A DNA stretch of 64,000 nt, taken from positions 728,501 to 792,500 of the forward strand of contig BSQZ01000080.1 of the NCBI GenBank assembly GCA_033239005.1. The letters run 5' to 3'. The notes below the pieces were generated by a model, which was given only the letters and a program-made list of their open reading frames with translations, was not told the DNA's origin and did no database searches. Below are positions 40,105-51,369 of the stretch, one piece after another; the first letter of the stretch is position 1, and each line of letters opens with the position of its first letter. Position numbers and translations under genes: made by a program. The DNA comes from Lamellibrachia satsuma (Eukaryota > Annelida > Polychaeta > Sabellida > Siboglinidae).

Positions 40105-40150
40105 GGTGCGTAATTTTTGGTAGTGGGGACTGCGTTCGCGCTATCCCCTG
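39988..40150 (+). ncRNA. RNU1: U1 snRNA, array copy 25
   Basis: One G is missing in stem IV (163 nt). The first downstream base also differs (cccctgaaaatgc). Confidence 0.94.
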
Positions 40151-41252
40151 AAAATGCTAAAAGTTCATTTCTTCTTTTCCTACATTCCAACATCGAGGTT
40201 TGTGCTTTTCCTGTGTATTTGTTGAGTTCTCGTGCAGATCACTTGTCCGCAGTTACGTGATTCACTAATATTACTGGAATATTTATGAGGCCAACGACTG
40301 TTTTTTAAATGTTGCATTCGGTGGAATATACCATTTTAAATGTTGCTTTCGGTGGAATATATCACATTATAGCGTGACACGGATGTCACAAACAAGTCAA
40401 TATTTTCACAACGCATCAGCCATAATTTCGCAGCACTCACAAAACATCACGATAGCATCACTGAAGCACTCTAAACGATCATAATTAATGCACACTCCAC
40501 AATGCAGCGTGTATTATTTGCGTGACTAATCGTGGGTGAATCGCATACTTGGGCGTGAGACAAAGGGAAAATTTGTGAAAACTCATCCCACACATGGTCC
40601 ATTACCATCTCACAATGGAGGAATCACAATAGTAAAGCTATGCTGGATAGACACCAATGAATTACTATCATGGAACCCGTCTTCCAGACGACTAGATAAT
40701 ATTGATCATTTAGCTGCACAAGCAGGCTTTTCTTGCTCTTGGAAAGCGAAACAAATAATGGATTTATGTACGGCACATGCGGTATTCCAAAATCTACACA
40801 AAGCACGCAGCATAAAATTCACATTCGGACTGCATGTACTTTCCCGGTTTACCACCTTATAACGTGTCTTCTGGTATATTTTATATTTATTCTATGAAAC
40901 GTATTTTAGTATTTCTAATTTGCTTCAGCGTTAATGTTTGTACACCGTACAATACCCGAAATCATGCAAGCAACTGCACGAGCGACCCCTGCCGGAAAGC
41001 ATCCACACTAATCGAAGCTATAATATTTTATTGTTGTTTTGCAATTTCAAGACATAGTAATATCCTGTTTTAGATAACTAGTAAAAATTATAATGCATTG
41101 TAATATATGATAATAATGCAGTAATACTGTATACAAATAAATTACGTTAAGAAACAATATGTGTAATAATTTCTACTTTATTCAATTAGTGTGGCACCAC
41201 ATTTTCACCACGACCTCGCCGTACTATTGATGAAAGCGGCGCCTACTAAGGC

Positions 41253-41334
41253 ATACTTACCTGGCACAGGAGATACCGTGATCCACACGGCGGTTCTCCC
41301 AGGGCGAGGCCTTTCCATTGCACTTCGGTTGGGC

Positions 41335-41369
<35 letters not shown>

Positions 41370-41416
41370 GGTGCGTAATTTTTGGTAGTGGGGGACTGCG
41401 TTCGCGCTATCCCCTG
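41253..41416 (+). ncRNA. RNU1: U1 snRNA, array copy 26
   Basis: Majority sequence. Confidence 0.95.
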
Positions 41417-42519
41417 GAAAATGCTAAAAGTTCATTTCTTCTTTTCCTACATTCCAACATCGAGGTTTGTGCTTTTCCTGTGTATTTGTTGAGTTCTCGT
41501 GCAGATCACTTGTCCGCAGTTACGTGATTCACTAATATTACTGGAATATTTATGAGGCCAACGACTGTTTTTTAATGTTGCATTCGGTGGAATATACCAT
41601 TTTAAATGTTGCTTTCGGTGGAATATATCACATTATAGCGTGACACGGATGTCACAAACAAGTCAATATTTTCACAACGCATCAGCCATAATTTCGCAGC
41701 ACTCACAAAACATCACGATAGCATCACTGAAGCGCTCTAAACGATCATAATTAATGCACACTCCACAATGCAGCGTGTATTATTTGCGTGACTAATCGTG
41801 GGTGAATCGCATACTTGGGCGTGAGACAAAGGGAAAATTTGTGAAAACTCATCCCACACATGGTCCATTACCATCTCACAATGGAGGAATCACAATAGTA
41901 AAGCTATGCTGGATAGACACCAATGAATTACTATCATGGAACCCGTCTTCCAGACGACTAGATAATATTGATCATTTAGCTGCAAAAGCAGGCTTTCTCT
42001 TGCTCTTGGAAAGCGAAACAAATAATGGGTTTATGTACGGCACATGCGGTATTCCAAAATCTACACAAAGCACGCAGCATAAAATTCACATTCGGACTGC
42101 ATGTACTTTCCCGGTTTACCACCTTATAACGTGTCTTCTGGTATATTTTATATTTATTCTATGAAACGTATTTTATTATTTCTAATTTGCTTCAGCGCTA
42201 ATGTTTGTACACCGTACAATACCCGAAATCATGCAAGCAACTGCACGAGCGACCCCTGCCGGAAAGCATCCACACTAATCGAAGCTATAATATTTTACTC
42301 TTGTTTTGCAATTTCAAGACATAGTAATATCCTGTTTTAAATAACTAGTAAAAATTATAATGCATTGTAATATATGATAATAATGCAGTAATACTGTATA
42401 CAAATAAATTACGTTAAGAAACAATATGTGTAATAATTTCTACTTTATTCAATTAGTGTGGCACCACATTTTCACCACGACCTCGCCGTACTATTGATGA
42501 AAGCGGCGCCTACTAAGGC

Positions 42520-42601
42520 ATACTTACCTGGCACAGGAGATACCGTGATCCACACGGCGGTTCTCCCAGGGCGAGGCCTTTCCATTGCACTTCGGTTGGG
42601 C

Positions 42602-42636
<35 letters not shown>

Positions 42637-42683
42637 GGTGCGTAATTTTTGGTAGTGGGGGACTGCGTTCGCGCTATCCCCTG
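42520..42683 (+). ncRNA. RNU1: U1 snRNA, array copy 27 (last)
   Basis: Majority sequence. It is the rightmost copy. Its downstream spacer drifts (ggtctgacaatgg and aagagtaaagc, as in the left-edge unit) and breaks off at about 43395. Confidence 0.95.
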
Positions 42684-43394
42684 GAAAATGCTAAAAGTTC
42701 ATTTCTTCTTTTCCTACATTCCAACATCGAGGTTTGTGCTTTTCCTGTGTATTTGTTGAGTTCGCGTGCAGATCACTTGTCCGCAGTTACGTGATTCACT
42801 AATATTACTGGAATATTTATGAGGCCAACGACTGTTTTTTTAATGTTGCATTCGGTGGAATATACCATTTTAAATGTTGCTTTCGGTGGAATATATCACA
42901 TTATAGCGTGACACGGATGTCACAAACAAATCAATATTTTCACAACGCATCAGCCATAATTTCGCAGCACTCACAAAACATCACGATAGCATCACTGAAG
43001 CGCTCTAAACGATCATAATTAATGCACACTCCACAATGCAGCGCGTATTATTTGCGTGACTAATCGTGGGTTAATCGCATACTTGGGCGTGAGACAAAGG
43101 GAAAATTTGTGGAAACTCATCCCACACATGGTCCATTACCGTCTGACAATGGAGGAATCACAAGAGTAAAGCTATGCTGGATAGACACCAATGAATTACT
43201 ATCATGGAACCCGTCTTCCAGACGACTAGATAATATTGATCATTTAGCTGCACAAGCAGGCTTTCCCTTGCTCTTGGAAAGCGAAACAAATAATGGATTT
43301 ATGTACGGCACATGCGGTATTCCAAAATCTACACAAATACGCAGCATAAAATTCACATTCGGACTGTATGTACGTTCCCGGTTTACCATCTTAT

Positions 43395-43417
43395 ACTAAT
43401 ATTACTGGAATATTTAC
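43395..43417 (+). repeat. Displaced fragment of the array unit at the right edge
   Basis: After the last unit breaks off at gtttaccatcttata, the sequence ctaatattactggaatattta appears. Normally this lies roughly 750 bp upstream in the unit, before tgaggccaacg. This points to a complex break or template switch at the array border. Confidence 0.75.
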
Positions 43418-43428
43418 TAATACTAACA

Positions 43429-43431
<3 letters not shown>

Positions 43432-43492
<61 letters not shown>
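43432..43492. repeat. (TA)n microsatellite, about 30 units
   Basis: Uninterrupted TA dinucleotides between the array edge and the dispersed element that begins at 43493. Confidence 0.98.
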
Positions 43493-45200
<1,708 letters not shown>

Positions 45201-45204
45201 AGCT

Positions 45205-45385
45205 ATGACGTATATAAACACGGTGCATAGGAAACGAGGACGCCCGAAAGAAACTTCGGCTTACCACCGAACCATCGCAAGACAGGCACAAACCCAGAGA
45301 AAGACACATGACCTAGAAAAAAAGGCTAAAGATAGCAATGGATGGCGTCGATTGATTACTGCCTTGAGTGCCTGAAGGCGCATGG

Positions 45386-45386
<1 letters not shown>
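45205..45386 (+). mobile_element. 5'-truncated non-LTR retrotransposon, ORF2 C-terminus
   Basis: An open frame runs to TGA at 45373-45375 and encodes HRKRGRPKETS, then 15 residues later QTQRKTHDLEKKAKDSNGWR and RLITALSA. The pattern of RGRPK...KKAKDSNGWRRLITAL is typical of the end of LINE ORF2 proteins (RGRPxxTW ... A.DR..WR.LV.AL). The stop is followed within 14 bases by a tetranucleotide repeat tail. Everything upstream (reverse transcriptase, endonuclease) is missing, as expected for 5' truncation during target-primed reverse transcription. Confidence 0.75.
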
Positions 45387-45429
<43 letters not shown>

Positions 45430-45490
45430 TGTAAGTAAGTAAGTAAGTAAGTAAGTATGTAAGTAAGTATGTAAGTAATAAGTAAGTATG
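45387..45490. repeat. (TAAG)n microsatellite forming the LINE tail
   Basis: About 25 TAAG/GTAA units with a few G-to-T-type interruptions (tatg). Its position directly after the LINE 3' end suggests the repeat tail grew from the element's 3' terminus. Confidence 0.95.
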
Positions 45491-46785
45491 ACTTTTATAA
45501 TTCAATTGACCCCACACATTGCCATATCTTTATCTTGTTTCTTATTACAATGTTAAACACATCTCGATTTGAGAGGTAAATTTATTGTGGTGCGGTCGCC
45601 CAACCCCATTCAGTATTATGCAAGCGCCTGTTTCCCAGGGTGAAAGCCCCGCCCATACTTTTGAAACAGTAAAACATATTTTATGTGACATTTCGCTGTT
45701 TCGCATCACGCGCCAACACGGGCAGGTGTTGTTTACGGCAAGTCGTAACAGGTGTCATAAATTGTTTGGTCGTAAAAACAGTTTACTGTAAAATTGTGCG
45801 GGGTTCGGTTAGCTTCGTGTGGTCAGCGGGGAATGTCATACACAACACGGCACCGTGATTCATGGACATATAATTACGATATAAGGGCAATTCTCCAAAA
45901 TAGCGCAATTTTTTGATCTATTCACTGTTTTTTATTAGATCGTAAAATTTGTTTCTGAGCGATGCATCATATTAAGTCCGATTCACACAAAATGATACAT
46001 TTTAAAACATTATAAAAGGGCAATGTTTCCGACGGACTGGACCGAAACCATCCAAATGTCACTGGTGTTACGTGGTCATATAAGCGAATACTTTGTTATG
46101 TAACAGATAATAAAATTAATGCTTCCTATAACGAGAACATAGCCAAATACTGTCGGGAATAACTGTTTTTACTTAACAATTATTCTGCGTGATTTCGGTG
46201 CTTTAGTAATGTCTCGATTAATTATGATCGTTTTCATGAGCGAGTTGTGTCGGCAGGTGACCAATCGTACTTCGATGAGTCGAATCAAAGTGAGTATATT
46301 TTCTTACACCGAAAGAGTATACTATTTTGAGAATTACCCATATAAAGTTAAATCAAAGCTGTCGCGCATGGAAGTTGCACGAAGCAGCCGTGGCCAACTC
46401 CATTGACACAAGTTATGACGACGGTTTTTAATTCACTCGTGTTCACATAAACATTTTATGAAGTGGTTATCAGCTTTTGCTGTGGTCCGTTTTTGCTAGA
46501 TGAAGATTTATAAACTGTCACCGTTCGATGCCACAGCTGGTGACATATTAACTTACTACGGTTCCGTACGGCACACATTAATTCTGAAAGAGCAAGTGGC
46601 CCACCATGGTGACTCGAACCAATACAGACGCCTTCTTTCAACAATACACAGATACAAGATACTGAATGTATTTCCAATTTCAAATGTATTTCATATAAAT
46701 GCGTGGCATGCTATAAAATTAATCCAGTGAAATAAAACGTAATCGAGTATAGGGGCCTACTAGTAATAAATAAGTAAATGTTGCT
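45491..46785. other. Gene-free stretch
   Basis: Only short ORFs without recognisable motifs. Nothing I can support beyond ordinary intergenic sequence. Confidence 0.4.
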
Positions 46786-46788
46786 CCG

Positions 46789-47001
46789 TTAATTAAACTG
46801 AATTCCACCAGTGTTTTCTTCGTGCATTTGGGTATTGATGAGAGTAGGCGCCCCTTTCCGGCACGGGCAACATTTGGCCGGTGACACCAGTACCTTCTGG
46901 TGACGTGTAGTGTGGCAGGGGTGCGTGGTTACTGTCTGGGTCTTATAGCATTCTTCTGTCAACACAATTTCCATTGAGTATAAAGTGTCACATGGACACG
47001 T
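46789..47001 (-). CDS. Possible terminal exon of a cysteine-rich secreted protein
   Basis: On the minus strand an acceptor-like cctgttcctgcag is followed by an open frame TCPCDTLYSMEIVLTEECYK, later HPCHTTRHQKVLVSPAKCCPC, ending at a stop after GGIQFN. The CPC ... C ... C ... CCPC spacing resembles the end of a von Willebrand type C or similar extracellular cysteine-rich module. No companion exon was found, the polypyrimidine tract is weak, and the similarity is by pattern only, so this may be chance. Confidence 0.3.
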   Translation of the reverse strand, partial: TCPCDTLYSMEIVLTEECYKTQTVTTHPCHTTRHQKVLVSPAKCCPCRKGAPTLINTQMHEENTGGIQFN

Positions 47002-47009
47002 CTGCAGGA

Positions 47010-47690
47010 ACAGGCTTCCAATGGTCCTAACTCAAATCGCCGGGTTCTTACGTAGTAGGCCTAAGCATCAAATGCTATTGGATATTTGTGAAATTCTTCT
47101 TCTTCGGGTGTCATGTCTGGTGACGTTGATGTTGACCCTCAACGCAATTCTGGTCTTTACCCAGCAGTTCAGCAGTTGGATATCAGTGACTGGTCTTTTT
47201 GATGTTCTTTATTCTTTGTCTGACTCTAGCTTTAATTGTGCCCTTCGATTTTTCCTCCAATGATTGTTTGTTCTCAATCTCGCTGTACCTTAATATTATG
47301 TCCTAGAAATTGTAGTGGTATTATCGTTTTCTGTCATTTTCTTTGCTGTAATGTGTCATGTTTAAGAGATATTTTGCATTCTCCCAACGAACCAATATTC
47401 TGCTGCTGTTACGTGAATACGTATTTGTTCAATCTTGGGGCCTGGATAGTGCAACGTTAGTGGCCCTGTTGTCGGCCCCATCTCTCATAGAGCACATGTT
47501 TGCGGTGATTTATTCGCAGTCGCAGGTGAAAGATGGTGCCAAGAGCCTCGCCCGTGTGTTGGAATGAAAGAAACAGCCACTCGCGGTTGTGTTCAGTGAA
47601 CAGAAACGTTGAGTTAGACAGGCGCAGTCAGAAAAGTATCACTGGAGGCGAAACTAAAAAATTCCGCCCCCGAGCAAACAGCGCAATAAT
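47010..47690. other. Gene-free stretch with small ORFs
   Basis: Short overlapping ORFs on the + strand (for example ending LARVLE near 47567) have no recognised domain or splice support. I would not annotate a gene here. Confidence 0.35.
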
Positions 47691-47693
47691 GGA

Positions 47694-48171
47694 TTAGGTA
47701 TGTCTATGTATAACGCCTTATCATTGCTCCAGTATCGGTGTATCAATTAGGTATGTCTATGTGTAACGCCTTATCATTGCTCCAGTATCGATGTATCAAT
47801 TAGGTATGTCTATGTATAACGCCTTATCATTGCTCCAGTATCGGTGTATCAATTAGGTATGTCTATGTGTAACGCCTTATCATTGCTCCAGTATCGATGT
47901 ATCAATTAGGTATGTCTATGTATAGCGCCTTATCATTGCTCCAGTATCGATGTATCAATTAGGTATGTCTATGTATAACGCCTTATCATTGCTCCAGTAT
48001 TGATGTATCAATTAGGTATGTCTATGTATAATGCCTTATCATTGCTCCAGTATTGATGTATCAATTAGGTATGTCTATGTATAACGCCTTATCATTGCTC
48101 CAGTATCGGTGTATCAATTAGGTATGTCTATGTATAACGCCTTATCATTGCTCCAGTATCGGTGTATCAAT
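47694..48171. repeat. 53-bp minisatellite, about 9 copies
   Basis: Period 53 is exact between tatcaattaggtatgtctat starts (47741, 47794 and onward). Copies vary at few sites (cggtg/cgatg/tgatg; gtataac/gtgtaac). The first two pairs of copies alternate the a/g variants, which suggests growth by two-unit duplication. Confidence 0.95.
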
Positions 48172-48253
48172 CAGCTACCAAGATATTGATACTGATTAAC
48201 TGCACCCACATTTCAATTAAGAATTCACAACACATCCTAATAAAAACCTCAAA

Positions 48254-48268
48254 CTACGATCGGTCAAT
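48254..48268. repeat. SINE target-site duplication, left
   Basis: ctacgatcggtcaat. It matches ctacgatcggacaat at 48584-48598 with one mismatch. Confidence 0.85.
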
Positions 48269-48583
48269 GGGGGCAGCCGTGGCATAGTGGTTAAGGTGTT
48301 GGACTCTAAATACAAGGGTTGTGAGTTCAAGACCCACACTGGTCACCGTTCGTTTTCGAAGCTTAGGCAATTTCGTTTACCCTACTTTGCCTCAGTCTAC
48401 TCAGCTGCAAATGAGTGCAAACACTGTTTGGAAAGTACCTGTGATGGACTAGTGTCCCGTCCAGGAGGGTCAGTATAACTGCACTCTAAGTTGCTTCGCA
48501 CTATAGAAACCAGGTTTAAGCACTGGCCATATAAGCCTTCATGGCTTCCTAAGGCGTAATGCCTGGGGGATGACTTTACCTAC
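48269..48583 (+). mobile_element. tRNA-derived SINE, ~315 bp, with 15-bp TSD
   Basis: The tRNA-like head has an A-box region, gtggcatagtggttaaggtg, and a B-box-like gagttcaagaccc about 40 bp later. A conserved-type body follows (tttgcctcagtctactcagc ... ctgcaaatgagt), and then a 3' part ending tttaccta. Flanking 15-bp direct repeats define both ends. It is transcribed by RNA polymerase III in principle and moved by an unknown partner LINE. The body style is common in mollusc and other invertebrate SINEs. Confidence 0.85.
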
Positions 48584-48598
48584 CTACGATCGGACAAT
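48584..48598. repeat. SINE target-site duplication, right
   Basis: ctacgatcggacaat, paired with 48254-48268. Confidence 0.85.
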
Positions 48599-49194
48599 AA
48601 GTTACTGAATAGAGAGTGATCAAAAATAATGCATTTCAACGCAACGTGACTTTATTATTCACTACGAACTCGTCCGTCGACTGCCTCGTCCGTCGACTGC
48701 CTCGAAGCCCGCTAAACGACGATCTGCCAACGACACCAGGAGTGATATATCGGTCCCGAGCGCGTAGGCTTTTTCGTCTTCTCTTATAGCCAAATCTGTC
48801 GGCCTTTTAGTGCCAAGAACTCGTCAACTACGGAGTCAATCACATTGGTAAGTTCTCGCTCGCTCAATCGCTCTTGTCCCATACGTTTCTCACAAGAGGC
48901 CTCATTCTGCACATATTGAGGAATGTCCTGAGCAACACGAGCAAATACTGGAACGGCGTCTTGTTTTAATGAACAAGACAATGTAACTAACTGTGTAACT
49001 TGTAGTACCTCTGTAATTTGTAAAAAGATGATCATCAGTCGCAGTGGACACACTGCATGTCCAGACTCTGGTGGGAAGATGTTTAATTGGTTATCTATTG
49101 GTCATAGTTGGCACTGTCCAGCTGTCCAGACGGAAGTGAACAACGTGAATAAGCGACTGGTAAATATCACAATCGACGATTGACCAGTTAGAGT

Positions 49195-49411
49195 CCCAGT
49201 CGACACCGGATCATCGGTCAACTTGCTAGACGAGGAAACATTTCAAAGCTTAAAGCAACGTCCAGCACTCATCAACAAAAACAACCCTGTGATTCCTTAT
49301 GTTGGGAACCCGATGAACATTCTTGGAAAATTCGACGCGGAGATCGAAGGAAATCAGATTGTAGTTAGGAGCACAGTGTGTGTGTGTGACTGGCGAGGGA
49401 CAATCTCCTAA
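49195..49411 (+). pseudogene. Ty3/gypsy aspartic protease fragment
   Basis: PVDTGSSVNLLDEETF contains the retropepsin active-site triad DTG followed by hydrophobic residues, and a GNPMNILGKFDAEI stretch lies downstream. A TGA interrupts the frame just before PVRVPVDTG, and another stop ends it at about 49411. Confidence 0.85.
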
Positions 49412-49559
49412 GCTATGAGACATCCATGTAACTTGGGTATATAACCCAACATCGTCGAAGTAAGCAAAGTGGGTGAAACACCACCAGTGAACACAACTGA
49501 TCTTTACTCAAAACTCTGTGAAGAATACAATGACATATTTTAAGGCAGAAAACTGAGAG

Positions 49560-50600
49560 GTGCACAAGTTAAGCTGCACATTGTCGAGACTGTTCAGCCA
49601 GTCCAGAATCGACACCGAAGAATTCCCTGCCGCATCACAGAGAAAGTCCAGGAAGAGTTGAAAAACTGGAGCAACTTGTCATCAAAGAGGAAGTGGTGAA
49701 TGCTCCATGACAGTTGCTTAGCCCAAACCGAAGAAACCAACCAAATTTGGCTTATGTGTCGATACGAGAGAAGTCAGCAAGGCCATCAGACGCTAATGCC
49801 ATGTGACACCGACAATTGAAGGCATCATATTTGACTGAATAGGCCATCGTACTTCACAAAACTCGATTTGAATAAAGGATACCATCAAGTAGAGCTGTCA
49901 CCTGAGTCAAGGTACATCACCTGAGTCAAGGTGCATCACCTGAGTCAAGGTACATCACCTGAATCAAGGTACATCACCTGGGTCAAGGTACATCACATGA
50001 ATCAAGGTACACCACCTGGGTCAAGGTACATCACCTGAGTCAAGGTACATCACCTGAGTCAAGGTACATCACCTGAATCAAGGTACATCACATGAGTCAA
50101 GGTACATCACATGAGTCAAGGTACACCACCTGAATCAAGGTACATCACCTGGGTCAAGGTACATCACATGAATCAAGGTAAACCACCTGAGTCAAGGTAC
50201 ATCACCTGAATCAAGGTACATCACCTGAACCAAGGTACATCACATGAGTCAAGGTACATCACCTGAATCAAGGTACATCACCTGAGTCAAGGCACATCAC
50301 CTGAGTCAAGGCACATCACCACTTTCAGCGCGAACCAAAAACTGTGGCGATACAAGAGAGTGATGTTCGGACTGAGTTCAGCTGCCGAAGGGTTCTAAAA
50401 TGTTATCCAAGGAATTCAGAAAGCAATTAACATCAGTGAGGGCATACTGGTGCATGGTTGCACTCAGACTGAACATGATGATAACCCGATTCAAGTATTG
50501 GAACGAGTGAAGGCAAACAACCTTACGCTCAGCAGAGAAAAGTGTGTCTTCAACAAGAGAAATATATCGTTCTTTTGGCATATCTGGAGCCCAGAAGGAG
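49560..50600 (+). pseudogene. Ty3/gypsy reverse transcriptase, broken
   Basis: KLDLNKGYHQVELSPESRYIT lies near 49860-49920. The frame resumes after a repeat expansion with TTFSANQKLWRYKRVMFGLS at about 50318, then SAAEGFQN. At the catalytic YxDD-type box the sequence reads INISEGILVHG where family members have ..DDILV.G, so both catalytic aspartates are lost. Several stops are present. Confidence 0.9.
49898..50320. repeat. 19-bp minisatellite inside the reverse transcriptase
   Basis: About 22 copies of acctgagtcaaggtacatc with frequent gag/gaa/ggg, tac/tgc and acc/aca variants. The flanks are contiguous RT sequence, so one internal SPESRYIT-coding segment has been amplified. Nineteen is not a multiple of three, so the frame shifts at every copy. 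Confidence 0.95.
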
Positions 50601-50794
50601 TGTAAGCGGATCCCAAAAAGCTGGATACCACGAGAAAGATGAAAATTCCAGAGAATGCAGAGAAAGAAGAAACTCCACTGCCTTCTTCAGTCAGACAAGG
50701 TCAAGGCATACTACGACACTAAGAAGCCACCGAGCTGCATCCCCGGTGGGACTTGGTGCAATCCTAGCACAAAATGAGGCTGAAGAAGAATAAG

Positions 50795-51110
50795 GAGGCA
50801 AGATAGTGGCATATGCCTCAAGAGCTCTCACAGAAGTGGAACAAAGGTATAGTTAGACTGAGCGAGAAGCACTGGCTGTCGCATGGGGTACCGAGAAATG
50901 TCACCTATACATCTACGGAAAGCCAGTAGAAATAATCACAAACCACAAACTCCTTGTAGTGTTATTCAACAACCAACGAAGCAAGCCGAATGCTAGGATC
51001 GCACTTTGGTTGATGAAGATATAAGATCGCTACGATTACAGAGTGACCTACAGACCTGGCAAGAATCCTGAAAACCCGGCTGACTACATGTCTAGGTACA
51101 CGACAGATAT
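50795..51110 (+). pseudogene. Ty3/gypsy RNase H domain, broken
   Basis: IVAYASRALTEVEQRY, a stop, then TEREALAVAWGTEKCHLYIY followed by GKPVEIITNHKLLVVLF and YRVTYRPGKNPENPADYMSR. This is the standard RNase H layout; the usual catalytic TDHK has become TNHK. Confidence 0.88.
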
Positions 51111-51369
51111 GCAAGAGAGGCAGCGGTACGTGAACTGCGTCGAGAGTTTTGCAATTCCTAAAGCAGTGTCCGCAGCAGACGCCAAGAACGCAACTCTTTT
51201 GAGGATGACACGTTACAAAGAGTAATTGAAAACATGTTGAATGGTCGTTGGAATGAACACCCTGGGAAATTGGATATTGACACACTAAAGGCACTAAGGA
51301 AACTTCAATGTGAGCTGACGGTCACAAGTGGTGGACGAAGCTGATAATCCCGAAGAAACTTCAGGACAG

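Larger units (their letters stand above)
8640..43417 (+). repeat. Tandem array of ~1267-bp U1 snRNA units
   Basis: Successive U1 starts are spaced 1265-1268 bp apart. The exceptions are 1956 bp (8938 to 10894, which contains a second unit that lost its U1) and 1212 bp (15965 to 17177, a 55-56-bp upstream deletion). Each unit has ~100 bp of upstream sequence, the 164-nt U1 and about 1 kb of spacer. Copies differ at only a few sites across most of the array. The left edge (about 8640-8837) is a strongly diverged unit piece, with gcgcccctcccggaaag where other units have gcgacccctgccggaaag. The right edge breaks at about 43395. Homogeneity and spacing fit unequal exchange or gene conversion in a tandem snRNA cluster, like those described for U1 and U2 genes in other animals. 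Confidence 0.97.

Noticed and set aside
47692..50320. CRISPR-like regular repeats at 47.7 kb and 49.9 kb
   Set aside because: Direct tandem repeats without unique spacers in a eukaryotic genome; they are minisatellites.
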